Origin: Sesamum alatum | Lineage: Eukaryota > Streptophyta > Magnoliopsida > Lamiales > Pedaliaceae | Direction of reading: 5' to 3' | DNA length: 64,000 nucleotides | Assembly: GCA_034509735.1 (NCBI GenBank) | Contig: JACGWO010000006.1 | Span: forward strand, 5,285,001-5,349,000 | Shown here: in pieces, positions 48,789 through 59,504 of the stretch | How positions within the stretch are numbered: the stretch's first letter is position 1 | How the letters are laid out: the number at the start of each line of letters is the position of its first letter | Translations under genes and position numbers: made by a program | Notes under the pieces: model-generated | Seen by the model: only the letters and a program-made list of their open reading frames with translations | Told to the model about the DNA's origin: nothing | Databases searched by the model: none

Positions 48789-48990
48789 AAACTTTTTTTT
48801 TAATACAATAATATTTTTAAAGTAATCAATATATGTTATAATATTCAGCATTCAATATAATAATATTTAAATTTATAAACAACAACTTCAAAGCAAACAA
48901 AAAAATATTATACACACATCGCTATAAAAATAAACTAAACACTTATATTCGCAGGTCTCTAATTTACGACCTCTTAGTTGTGACGTCGAA
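48789..48990 (-). mobile_element. Degenerate SINE of the second family, minus strand
   Basis: Poly-T at 48791-48800, then 'acaacttcaaagcaaac', 'cacacatcgctataaaaata' and a worn B box 'aggtctctaatttacgacct', colinear with 30690-30905. It interrupts the NAS1 3'-flank homology, so it inserted after the NAS duplication. Confidence 0.6.
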
Positions 48991-49077
48991 ATTTCTCTTA
49001 TTTCACTGTTACCATAAAACCAAAAAAGAAAAGGAAACAAAAGGAAGAATACATGATAACATAATAGAAAAGACGAA

Positions 49078-49150
49078 AATATTGGGTTCAAAATCCATTA
49101 GAAACATGTGTAAGTGGGTGCGTGCGAAAAAAAAAAAAAATTCTAATAGA
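49078..49150 (-). mobile_element. Short A-tailed retroposed insert in the NAS1 3' flank
   Basis: Between near-identical 'taatagaaaagac' (about 49062) and 'taatagaaaggac' (about 49144) lies an insert with a B-box-like GGGTTCAAAATCC and a run of 14 A at its plus-strand right end. The equivalent place downstream of the other NAS gene (about 60985) is empty. Because the A-run is at the right end, the element reads on the plus strand; the strand given here follows the host gene only. Confidence 0.6.
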
Positions 49151-49225
49151 AAGGACAAATGATATCATCAAGATAGCACCATTATTGCACATGTTCAAAA
49201 GCTTATGAGACATATACCTCTCAGT

Positions 49226-49231
49226 TTTATT
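49226..49231 (-). terminator. Probable polyadenylation signal of NAS (minus)
   Basis: AATAAA on the minus strand, within AAGAAATAAAACTGAGA, about 120 bp after the stop. The same context occurs at 60590-60595 after the paralogue, so the element is conserved between copies. Confidence 0.6.
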
Positions 49232-49350
49232 TCTTGAGATGATCACAAACAAAAACAGAAAACAAAAAGAAAAAAGAAAAAAATGGGTACATTCTAAGAG
49301 TGAACAGAAAATGCAGGATTCTGGAAGTATCAATGACGAGAGAGGATTAT

Positions 49351-50295
49351 TTAGCAAAGATGGTCTTCGATGACTACCATGTTCATCTGGCTGAGGGGGT
49401 TGAACTCGAACCCTTCAATCTCACCACACTTGCTCAGGGGTCCGAACCCCTGATGAACAACAGAATGCACCAGCTTCGGACACTTACGAGCAACAACCAC
49501 CGAGTTTATTACCTCATCTGTCGGATGATACACCGTTAACACTTCAAATCCCTGTAGATGATGAGACTCGACCACTGGATACAGGAAAGCACGAGCCCCA
49601 TGGGCGCTCCTGAGCATGAGAATTGCCCCCGGCGCCATGTGCTTGGCCAAGTGCTTGATCACATGAATCTTCTCCTCTATATCCATCCCCACAAGGGCCG
49701 CCAAGAAGACAACATCGTAGTCTTTCAATGCAGCTGCAGACACATTCATGATGTCCGTCGTATGGAACTCCATCCGTTTTGACAAGTCGGGATGCGACTC
49801 GACCAGTTTCATGGCCATGGAATTCACAGAAGCATCGATGTCGTAGTTGTGGAAGACAGTAGAAGTAAGGTGGTGAGATGCCAAGACAATGGAGGTGAGG
49901 GGGAGTGGTCCGGAGCCGACGAACGCAATGCGGGCGGGGCTGGAGCAGTGCTGGCTGAGGAGGTCGAATTCGAGGCGGCTGAGCTTGAGGTAGTTGGAGT
50001 AGTAGGGGAATAGGTGGAGATGGTCGAGGGGGTTGTCGAAGGATGCGAGCAGTGCGGCGTAGTGCTGCTCGAGAAGGCCCTCTGCTTGGCCGCAGAGGCG
50101 GATTAAGTTGTGCCTGATGCGTTTGATTTTGGTGCAGAGTTTGGTGACGTCTATGGGGTGGGGCGGGATGCATGTGGCCACGAGCTGTGTGAAGAGGGTG
50201 TCGACGTCTTTGGAGGGGCTGAGGTTGTCGAGGTTGGAGATCTGGTCGTACAGCTCGCACACTTTTTGGACAAGAGGATCCCTCAGACAAACCAT
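49351..50295 (-). CDS. NAS: Nicotianamine synthase
   Basis: Condenses three S-adenosylmethionine molecules into nicotianamine, the plant chelator of Fe, Zn, Cu and Ni. It is an intronless 314-residue frame, the normal NAS length. The frame is open for 58 codons upstream, but the start is set at ATG 50295 (MVCLRD) because the paralogue starts there and a TATA box lies 85 nt upstream. Signature pieces in order: TKLCTKIKRIR, CGQAEGL (with the conserved Glu), FPYYSNYLKLSRLEFDLL (conserved Tyr; also the YLKL and LL trafficking-type motifs reported for rice NAS2), GSGPLPLTSIVLASHHL (SAM-binding Rossmann loop), HNYDIDASVNSMAMKL, FHTTDIMNV, LAALVGM, and MLRSAHGARAFLYPVVE. Compared with its partner it has small insertions near the C-terminus (SVVHQGFGPLSKCGEIEGFEF). 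No defect seen. Confidence 0.97.
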   Translation of the reverse strand: MVCLRDPLVQKVCELYDQISNLDNLSPSKDVDTLFTQLVATCIPPHPIDVTKLCTKIKRIRHNLIRLCGQAEGLLEQHYAALLASFDNPLDHLHLFPYYSNYLKLSRLEFDLLSQHCSSPARIAFVGSGPLPLTSIVLASHHLTSTVFHNYDIDASVNSMAMKLVESHPDLSKRMEFHTTDIMNVSAAALKDYDVVFLAALVGMDIEEKIHVIKHLAKHMAPGAILMLRSAHGARAFLYPVVESHHLQGFEVLTVYHPTDEVINSVVVARKCPKLVHSVVHQGFGPLSKCGEIEGFEFNPLSQMNMVVIEDHLC

Positions 50296-50343
50296 ATTGT
50301 GGAGGATGAGTATGAGGTAATTGGTTCTTTGGCGGATGGATGT

Positions 50344-50430
50344 GAGGTCTTCGGTTGGCCTTATGCCTACATGGGAGTGTATATAAAGGCAATTGTGGGG
50401 GCCTTCTCTTGGGTGGGCCGTGGGGGTAGG
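50344..50430 (-). promoter_or_regulatory. Core promoter of NAS (minus), cut short by a repeat
   Basis: TTTATATA (50387-50380) is a TATA box 85 nt from the start codon. Just upstream the minus strand reads CCCAAGAGAAGGCCCCCACA then ATTG, matching the other NAS promoter at 59333-59356. Similarity between the two promoters stops at about 50430, where a hAT-like repeat ('ggatggcaacgggg') begins. Only some 45 bp upstream of the TATA box remain shared. Confidence 0.7.
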
Positions 50431-50433
50431 GTA

Positions 50434-50814
50434 GGATGGCAACGGGGCCGTTTGGGGCGAGTTTGTCAAAATTTAGGATTCATTCAATTAAAAAATTTGG
50501 GTTTAATGCAATTTACTCTCCTATAATATTACAAATGAGCAAATTACTTCATATGAAAAATATATAGCAATCTACCTCCCTTTATTCATTTTAAAAAATA
50601 CAGGAGGTGGATTGCTACTTTTTTCCCCATAGAGGAGTAATTTACTTATTTCCAATATCACATGTAGATTGCTTGCATTTTTTCTAAAAAAAAATTTGGA
50701 TTTAGACTCGAATCCGCTCTGGACCTAAACTTGCCGAGTTGGCCATATGGGGTCTTGGGTTGGCCTTCTGCCTACAAGGGAGTGGAAAATTTTTAGCCCA
50801 AACCCGACTCGATC
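50434..50814. mobile_element. hAT-like repeat abutting the NAS (minus) promoter
   Basis: Starts 'ggatggcaacggggccg' and ends around 'cccgactcgatcagacc', the style of the repeats at 34184 and 45998. The interior 50510-50690 has an inverted pair ('agcaatctacctcc' against 'ggaggtggattgct'; 'gcaaattactt' against 'gagtaatttact'). It contains, at 50749-50784, a second copy of the NAS leader. Target duplication not found. Confidence 0.5.
50749..50784 (-). repeat. Duplicate of the NAS (minus) leader fragment
   Basis: 36 bp here match 50344-50379, between the TATA box and the presumed transcription start of the minus-strand NAS gene, with four mismatches. One of the differing bases (CAGAAGGCCAA) agrees with the plus-strand NAS leader at about 59387. 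It has no TATA box of its own. Confidence 0.7.
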
Positions 50815-51149
50815 AGACCTAAACCAATCATATGACAATGGACGTAATCTTTAAGATTTTACTTGGATTTGCCAGAGGCGTATCCGTGACAACTATCGAC
50901 TCAAGTCCCAAGGGGGCTATGCTCCATCAACCGGTAGGGGATTAAGGCTATAAAAACTAGCCTTTCTTTCCCGGTAAAGACTAACGAATTTTTGCAGCAC
51001 ACGTACGCACAAAGCACTCATTCTTTTATGACCAATTGCTACTCTATCATTTTACATCGATCTATTTCTTTTACGCACTTCCTATTCTCTAAACTCCTTA
51101 TTAACTTGAGCTTCAGAGTGCTAATGTATTTTTTGCTTGATGATGGCGC

Positions 51150-52550
51150 CGTTTGTGGAAACACAGACCTAAGATGTGAGATCAACGGAAGCACCAAAAG
51201 TGGAATGGAGAAGCAAAAGGCTGTTGATTCTAAGGTGGGGGACACTCAGGCTTTGCAAGCGGCACCAAGGCCTCTTGTTGCCCCTCCCAGCCGCGGAGTA
51301 GGTGGCTCGTCTGGACCTTCCAGCCCTGTGGACCTTGCTCGCAATGACACCTCGGGGAGATTATCCCCATGATTAGTGGAAACCATGAAATAAATGATTG
51401 CATCCAAGGGCGGGTGCAACTAACAGCCGCACCTTAGGTGCCTCTTGTAACCCCCCCAACTATAGAGGCCCCCGTCGCAGAGGAGGGAGTTGTAGCCCGG
51501 TACTTCCAGGCCACTCTTTCGGGGAACGGGGACCACCCACTTACCATATGAGCAGGACCCAAATCAACGGATAGCTCACTTGGAACGCTTGTTGAAGGGG
51601 CTTCAAGATGTACAACTTCGAGTCCTGGGAGTCCCGTCGGAGGAGCAAGGTGGTATCCCTTTTAGCGAGGGAGTTATGGTTGCTGAGCTTCCTCGCTAAG
51701 ATTCCTCCTAACAACCGAAGCCCACCATAGAGGAGTAAGATGAAACCACGGACCCCCGGAACATTTGTCCCGATTCGAGAATGCAGCTCTCCTACATCGT
51801 ACACAGATAGGATCAGATGTTGGATGTTTGTCACCATATTTTCCCGGCAGCCCAACAATGGCTTGACGAATTTAATTAGGAGCTTCCAGGAGTTTTGATT
51901 CCTGTTCTTGAACCAATTTGCCAGCAGCAAACGACACCGAAAGATGGCCTTAAGCCTTTTTACAGTCCAACAGAAGGAGTCGGAGTCTTTGAGGGACTAC
52001 CTTTAGCGCTTCAATGCCGCTTTTTTGGAGGTGCCTTTGGGTACTCCCGAAGTTAAGGCTAGCGATTTCTCTCAGGGATTGTTGGATGGAGACTTCTTCA
52101 AATCTTTAGCCTGGAGACCAACCCTAGATTTCGACAGCCTCCTGGCAAGGGCAAAAAATACATCAACATAGAAGAAGCTTGGGCTTCCAAGGATGAAGGT
52201 CAGGAGAAAAGAGGAAGGATTGCAAGGATGAGGGGTCCTCAAGAAGCCGGAGATGGAGTTCCGGGACAAGAACTCCCCCCTTTTAGAGGGGGTACCCCGC
52301 GTACACTCCCTTGAATGCCCCATCACACAAGCACTAATGGCAGTAGATGGCAAAGGACTGCTCGCTTGTCCAACAACGGCCAAGGATAGGCTTAGTCAGC
52401 CAAAATCTAATAACTATTGTCAGTTCCATAGTAATTATGGCCATACTACGGAAGAATGCAGATACTTAAAGAATGAGATAGAGAGACTATCTAGAATGTA
52501 TACTTACAGGTGTTCATCTGCTGGGAAATAGCACAAGGCACCGGACCATA
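51150..52550 (+). pseudogene. gypsy gag fragments
   Basis: Frame 51150-51372 is a low-complexity gag N-terminus (APRPLVAPPSRGVGG). Around 52004-52270 a second frame gives RFNAAFLEVPLGTPEVKASD followed by FSQGLLDGDFFKSL and LLARAKKYINIEEAW, the gag capsid region of plant gypsy elements. Frame 52253-52531 ends with a zinc-knuckle-like YCQFHSNYGHTTEECRYL and KNEIERL. Stops and frameshifts separate these parts. Confidence 0.82.
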
Positions 52551-52876
52551 CTAAAAATTGGATGCCCATAAAGGAAAGGCTTAAGAAGATTCTAGTCGAG
52601 AACCCCCTCAGGGAGAAGGGCATCTCGATGAACCTAATCCCTTGCAAAAGGAGGTTATTTGCATGTCATTTGAGGACCTGTGGGGGAAGACTCCCACATG
52701 GCACGTAAGGCTCAAATAAGAGAGTTGGAAAAAGGCATTCCCGTGGATGTCTTGGATGTGGGAAACGGTAGTTGATGATCCTATCGTCCAATTTGGGCCT
52801 ATTGAGAAGGTCGGCCTGGCACTACCTGATAATGATGCATTGGTTATAATGGCTACGCTAGCCACTTATGAAGTAA

Positions 52877-53136
52877 CTAGGATTTGATGGAGTGTACTTC
52901 CAAATGCAATTTAAGTGCCCCCTTGAGGCCGTGGACACCCCCCTGTTTGGATGCGCAGGGGAAATGGTCCGTCCCCAAGGAGTGGTCACTCTTCCCCCTT
53001 ATTGGGAGAAGAGCCTTGGAGAAAGACCTGCATGATGAAATTTTTGGCGGTTGATGTTCCCTTTGCGTATAACGTGATATTAGGAGACTCACACTTAACA
53101 CTTTTTCGGGCGATAGGTGAAGTTAGTGGCGATTAG
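52877..53136 (+). pseudogene. gypsy aspartic protease fragment
   Basis: The frame around 53036-53136 reads KFLAVDVPFAYNVILGDSHL, the conserved segment downstream of the catalytic Asp in plant gypsy protease domains. Upstream a frame-shifted piece (GNGPSPRSGHSSPLLGEEPW) belongs to the same domain. The catalytic DTGSS motif is not visible. Confidence 0.7.
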
Positions 53137-53759
53137 TTTAATGCTCGAAAATGCTATGTGTAGCCTGTCCGCAAAGGGCAGAAGTGCAGCCTGAAGATCT
53201 CACTTTGGATGAATCTCGCAAACGGAAAGGAAAATACCCCACGCTCGAAGAAGAGCCCCCCATTATAGTACACCCCGCCAAAGAGTTACTAGACATTGAG
53301 TTAATATAAAGTCATGGGTATTGCCACATGCCACATGATAATAGTAGTTGTTATAATTATTAATGACATAATACAACTGAATCAATTCACTCAAAAAGAA
53401 TAAATTATGATAACGCCAATTTTTAGCTAATACTATTTGGTGCCTAAGATCAGATCGACCCAAGAAAGCCTAAGTAACCTAAAAATGAGAAGGAAACCGC
53501 AAAGGCCCACAGGAAAGCCACGGGTCCATTGGTGCCTTTTGTTGCTCACATCACTACAAATTCTCGTGATAGATGCTACAAAGGTACTACTATAGTAGTA
53601 CAAGATCTCAAATTTATAGGAGTCTCGTGCATGCTACAAAGGTACTATTATTGTAGGACTCTTATAATAGTATTATATGCCACATATTTCTTAAATTGAA
53701 GTGGCATCCACGAAACATTCCTCAAGCCACATTAGTCAAGGACTCATTGGAATTGATAA

Positions 53760-54260
53760 GTGTTGGTCGCTAAGGCTAGGATATGTGGTAGCTGCAGACG
53801 ATGGGTTGCAGGCGTCCCTATCTACGAAGCAACCTACAGTTCGAGGATCCTAGAACCCTGGATGAGGAGGATATCCGCTCAACCTTACCAAGAATCTCGG
53901 AGTCCCAGCTGCAATAAATATCCTTATCCCTTCTATTAAAATCTAGGGACTCCGACTGCCAAGAGATATCTCTCCGACCAAATCTGAAGGGGTTCGATCT
54001 TATCTCACAAGCTAAAAGGTCACCAATAAATTGTGGGCTCCCCTAGCAGGAAAATGGTAACTTTCAATTATACCTACATGCAAAAATCTCGCACTTTTGT
54101 TAAATTATTCACTTTATTGCTTTCAACTTCTTTTTTTTTTTTCAAATATTAATTTAAACGTTAGAGTACTAATAATATTTTTGCAGGTTCTCATTTCTAG
54201 ATCTTCTAGATCTTGTAATTTGAGGCCCAAAAATCTCAAGTTGGCCCGTATATATCACTG
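53760..54260. mobile_element. LTR fragment, gypsy-like
   Basis: The last part (54150-54200: 'cgttagagtactaataatat', 'ttttgcaggttctcatttc') is laid out like the 3' part of the solo LTR at 41530-41575. It begins near TGTTGGTCGC and ends near 'gtatatatca'. I could not find matching target duplications, so the limits are approximate. No open frame. Confidence 0.5.
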
Positions 54261-54525
54261 TCAATTCAATTGAGTCAAATTTCCTTTCTTTGTTATGAGG
54301 GAAAGGGTTATGAATTTGACAACAAGGTTTATCTTCTTATACAAAAAGAAGAAATGATAACTCACAATGAATAAGAAAAGGCAAGAAGAAAGGAATAAGA
54401 CAATAATCAAGTCAAAATGCACACTGCACATGTAATAATACCAAAATTTGCAGTCATGGTGCAGTTGGTTGCCTGTTCCAAAGAATAATACAACAGATCA
54501 TCATCATATGTAAGATTAAAAATTT

Positions 54526-54917
54526 GGATTAATTACAAATACTTTTCGTTATTTGAAAAATTACAAATAACTCTATAAAGTTTGTAATATTTAACTAAAG
54601 ACCTGAAATTGATCATTTTGTCCTTAATTTTTTAGTTAGATTGCATAATATTCAACCGAGGCAAATTGCATTATTAACTCCTCTGTGTAAAAAACTTTAA
54701 AAACCTCACCCTGCGCATTGTAATAAAAAAAAATTCAAAGAGCTTTAAAAATTAAATAAAATGCATAAGGGCATTTTGGCCAGTCATCCATAAAAATAGA
54801 TGGAAATAGATTATTTATTACACGGTTACAAACCTCAGGGGTATTTGTAATTTTTCAAACAACGAGGGGATATATATAATTATGTCAAATTTTAGAGGAG
54901 GTAGCTGTAATTTACCC
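54526..54917. repeat. Foldback element, 0.39 kb
   Basis: Left 'tatttgaaaaattacaaata' and 'acctgaaattgatcattttgtc' match the foldback element at 33614-34039; right 'gtttgtaatttttcaaacaac' and 'gtagctgtaatttaccc' complete the inverted pair. Noncoding. Confidence 0.7.
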
Positions 54918-56576
54918 TATATTATAACTATAGGGTCTGGAATTGTATTTTATATTTATGCTTTTTATGTTTTATGTAAATTTTCGTAGCAGTTGGGAAA
55001 TCTGTAGCATTTACTATATATTATTTTTTTTACTTTTTTCTTCTTTATCACACAGTTGTATGTCAATCATGTATAATTTTTTTTAATTTTTTGGTTTATT
55101 ACATCATGTGATACATATACATTAATATGATAAAAAATTTTTATGTTTGTCATAACATAAAATTGTTAATATCGAAAAATGCAATTATTTAAAAAAAAAA
55201 ACTTTTAAGAGGCGTTTGGGCAAATTCATAAATATGTATGTTTTTGGAATTTATAGAATGCTACGTCTTATCTTTAACAAAATCTTGAAATATTTAAATA
55301 GAATAAGATTAAAACTTTATTAAATGCTATTTTCTCATTGAAATTGTCTTCCTAAATGATTTATTTGAATTTTAAAAACGAAATAAGTTACAATCTTCAT
55401 TTTTTTCTGAATGAACTTATAATTAATCCTAACATATTATAGTTTCAAGAGCATATAAATTCTCTCAATTTTTTACCTAAATATTTTGTAATACTTTATA
55501 TATTCTCAAATCCTTTTATAAATACTTTAAACAGCTTATAATCTCAGCTAAAGTTCTCATAATTTTTTTTTATCTTGATTTTATTTATTACGGATAGGGA
55601 AATACATTGAACATATCCAAAACCAAAAATGCCCTTCAAATATAAAAAAAATATCAAAACACTTCAAGGGTCTGCGGGTGCGGCCAGACCCGCTTGACCC
55701 AATAACTTGAATTGTCAATCGTTGATCATGAACCCATTTGATGGCCGTATGATCTCTAATACATAAGCCTCTATAAATACATGGTGGGTCCATTGCACAG
55801 GTTTGTATTTAATACTATCAGAACGCACTCTGCGACCCCTATCACATCGACCTCAAAACTAATTTAATGAAAGAGAATTTTAGCCAGAGGCCATCTCAGT
55901 TAGCCTAACGCTTTATGTGTAGGCTAATTTTACTAATCTCGTTCGAGATACTCATTCAGACTCGTACACCAAGTCATCACCAAATCATCAACAGGTCGCC
56001 GAGGAACTCGACTCGGATAGAGTACATACGGCATTAATTCTTAAGCTAATGATATGAGCATTTGTGCTCATATGTGAAACCTACAGGAGAAATAAGGCAT
56101 GAAGCATGCTACAAGAATCTACATACATGCAACTTATTTTCACACGATGTCAAACAATTTTTTAACAAGTCTACCCAAATTAATTTATAATTCCTGTTTA
56201 TTTAACATCAGATTCTCTAAATTCTTATGCTTTCACACTCTTGTGATTAAATTTATCACAAATTAATTAGATTTGCATTATGAAGCTTTGTTTTAAAGAA
56301 TTTTATAAAAATAAATAGGGTTGATTACACTTAAACGTCCTTTAAAAATGCAAAATTACACTTCTTCCAAAAAGTTTTTACCTTTAAATTTTTATTAAAA
56401 TTTGATCCAAACAACTAAAAAAAACGTTAAACATTATAAACTGTAAAATTACGAATTAAATAAGGATTAAAGCGACCCAGAACTTAAACTTCAAGAGTCA
56501 CAAATGGTAATTTTCTCATCAAATATGAAGTATCAAATCGTAAGAATCAACTATAGTACCTGAATTATCAAAAAAA
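54918..56576. other. Intergenic DNA with a possible LTR-like patch
   Basis: No gene. 55600-56050 is less AT-rich and holds 'cctctataaatacatgg' (about 55768), a TATA-box context often seen in LTRs, but no ends or coding domains support it. 56318-56400 is a half copy of the foldback family at 37312. Confidence 0.4.
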
Positions 56577-56890
56577 AGGGGGGGGGGGGGGGGGGGGGAG
56601 GGGGGAATAACTATATCTACACCCTGATCTATGTTCTACTTACATAAATCTACAATCTTTTAAAAGATTACACATACATCCACAAAAAAACGTCAACATA
56701 TTTAACAAAACACCCCTGCTTTTTAAAAAATTACACATACACCTTTAAAAAACGTCAATATCATTACACAATTTACTCATGCTTTGTAGCTGTCAAAGGT
56801 GGTTTTTGTGATTAAGCAAAAGTTATGAGCGATTTGTGTAAATAGTCGATCATGGGATGTAAATATAATTATCGTCAAAAAAAATAAAAA
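56576..56890. repeat. Poly-G tract and foldback-like debris
   Basis: A G-run interrupted once spans about 56578-56604. 56605-56890 holds 'gattacacatacatccac', 'aaaattacacatacacc' and 'gatgtaaatataattatc' like 7616-7890, another one-sided relic of the foldback type. Confidence 0.5.
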
Positions 56891-56951
56891 CAACAATAAC
56901 AACAACAAAGTGATCTAAGTCAAGTATATATTAATATGTTCTAGTCTCTAC

Positions 56952-57780
<829 letters not shown>

Positions 57781-57810
57781 AGAGATCAAAATCGTGTCTC
57801 AAAATATTTA

Positions 57811-57933
57811 GAGATCAAAATCAAATTTGAACCTAAGTATAAGGACCAAACATGTAATTTACCATATAAGTGAGATCAAAATCAAATTTGAACCTAAAGT
57901 ATAAGGACCAAACATGTAATTTACCATATAAGT
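57811..57933. repeat. 61-bp tandem duplication next to the microsatellite
   Basis: Units starting 'gagatcaaaatcaaatttga' at 57811-57813 and 57872 repeat with one single-base length difference. A shorter 'agagatcaaaatcgtgtctc' precedes them at 57781. Confidence 0.85.
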
Positions 57934-58029
57934 GTAACTGTCTATATGTGCACTCGATGCGTGTGAAAAATTTCATGTTATTTATCAAAATAATAAAATA
58001 ACTCATTTTTGCCTAAAAAAGGAGCCAAT

Positions 58030-58200
58030 TGATCAATGTCTTAGCCTAGTGGCTAAGGCTGAAGTTTCATTAACAAATTCAATGTCATAAGTTTGTGCTC
58101 CGTTGAATATGTGAATATCTATCTCACTTTATGTGAGTCCATGGTAATTTATTTCATAATTCATTATTGTATTGATCAGACCAATATATAACTCAGTTGC
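58030..58200 (+). repeat. tRNA-like SINE head, degenerate
   Basis: An A-box-like 'cttagcctagtggctaagg' at about 58038 followed by a worn B box around 58090 ('cataagtttgtgctccg') resembles the head of the 15443 repeat. No A-tail or duplication visible. Confidence 0.45.
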
Positions 58201-58253
58201 TCATTCGTTGACACATTGATGTAATCATGTGACAATCGCTTCTATACAACAAA

Positions 58254-58587
58254 GGGAAAATTTCATTTTTGGTCCCATATCTTATGACATTTTTTGATTT
58301 GATCTCATTTGTTGCATTTGTCTCACATTTAGTCTCATTTGGTCATTTTTTCTCAAATTTGGTCCCAAAAGCATTTTCCGTCAAATTGTTAACGAAACCG
58401 TCAACAGTGACAGAGTCTTACACCAATAACAGACTTGACAACTCCGTTAACAATTTAATTAAAAATATTTTTTTGTGACCAAATTTGAGAAAAAATTGAA
58501 CAAATAGGACTAAATGTGAGCAAATACAACAAATGAGATCAAATTAAAAAAAACCCTGAGATATGAGACCAAAAAAACGATCTTCCC
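58254..58587. repeat. Foldback MITE, 0.33 kb
   Basis: 'gggaaaatttcatttttggtc' style start against 'gaccaaaaaaacgatcttccc' end; 'tctcaaatttggtccc' against 'gaccaaatttgagaaaa'; 'aattgttaacga' against 'tccgttaacaattt'. Noncoding hairpin. Confidence 0.7.
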
Positions 58588-59320
58588 AATAACAAAAAAA
58601 TGAGGTCAGAGTGATCAAACACGAGGAAAGTTACATTTTCCTAAACTTCGATTATACTTAATTTGATTATTCTTTGAAAACTTTTACCAATCGAGTTTAA
58701 CTATACTAATCAATTACATAATAAGTATAAAAAAATTTAATTAATTTATCACTTCTCTCAAATTGTACAGTAGTTATATCAATTTTACTTTCATATAATC
58801 CGCTCAAAGTTAATTGACCTTAAAACGAAACATAAAAGATTATGCTCCTATCAACTTCGTGACCTTAATAACACCGATTTAATTACCATCTCAACTGATA
58901 TTGTCCAATAAATTCAAGATAATATGACATGTTTATAGCATCCTACAACTTTATTTAAATAAAATACTTATATAAATAGTATGAATATTTTGTTTATGTT
59001 ACAAAAATGTGTGAGAGTTAGTATAATTGGTGCCATTGAAACTCAATGGCCAGCATGTATGCATATTATTCTTATCTCTGACTGCTGTGTCAATGATGGA
59101 GCAAAGGAGATTGAGTAAAACACACACCACACACACACAGACATACATTCACTGTTTTTTTCACCAATTATTGATGCATTTTAATAAAAGAATCAAGAAC
59201 AAGGCTTCATCCTGTGTAATATTTGGCTGAATCATCAATTATTCATAAGCATGGGAAGAAGGCAGATAAAATCTATGAATGAATAAAGAAATGAGTGCAT
59301 GAAAGATGCAGCTTATCCCA
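58588..59320. other. Upstream region of NAS (plus)
   Basis: No transposon recognised. A (CA)n-like run is at 59120-59140. 'agcatgtatgcat' at about 59051 contains overlapping CATG/RY-type cores, reported in iron-responsive promoters, but short matches like this are expected by chance. Confidence 0.4.
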
Positions 59321-59324
59321 ACCC

Positions 59325-59400
59325 TCCCACCCCCCAAGAGAAAGGCCCCACAATTGTCATTATATATGCACTCCCATCCATGGAGCCAGAAGGCCAAGCC
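59325..59400 (+). promoter_or_regulatory. Core promoter of NAS (plus)
   Basis: TATATAT at 59361-59367, 138 nt before the start codon, lies in a block (CCCCCCAAGAGAAAGGCCCC, ACAATTG, then the TATA box and CACTCCCATCC) conserved with the other NAS promoter in the same order. The upstream homology cannot be followed because the partner is truncated. Confidence 0.7.
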
Positions 59401-59504
59401 AAGATCACAATCCATCAACTCTCAACTACTAGACCACTTTCATCTATTTCTCTACGATATTATACCGATAAACGTTAACGTTAGTGTAATACTTATCGTT
59501 CACA

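Larger units (their letters stand above)
50830..53553 (+). mobile_element. Ty3/gypsy LTR retrotransposon remnant
   Basis: A partial 5' LTR end (TATA-like 'ggctataaaaactagcc' at about 50948; 'ttgagcttcagagtgctaatg' at 51107) is followed by the tRNA-primer-like TGGCGCCGTTTGTGG at 51145, then gag and protease fragments. A short 3' LTR end ('aggcccac' ... GCTCACATCA) closes at 53553 and matches the last bases of the solo LTR at 40941-41645. Most of pol is missing and the frames are broken. Plus strand, dead. Confidence 0.75.

Noticed and set aside
49544..50392. 282-codon open frame overlapping the minus-strand NAS gene in another phase
   Set aside because: A shadow frame; the other phase encodes the conserved NAS protein with all motifs.
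53551..53760. 'cactacaaattctcgtgatag' with 'gctacaaaggtactat' repeats as another CACTA element
   Set aside because: No matching right end or 3-bp duplication found.
58588..59320. Specific iron-responsive elements upstream of NAS
   Set aside because: Only very short core matches are visible; they are not distinguishable from chance without expression data.
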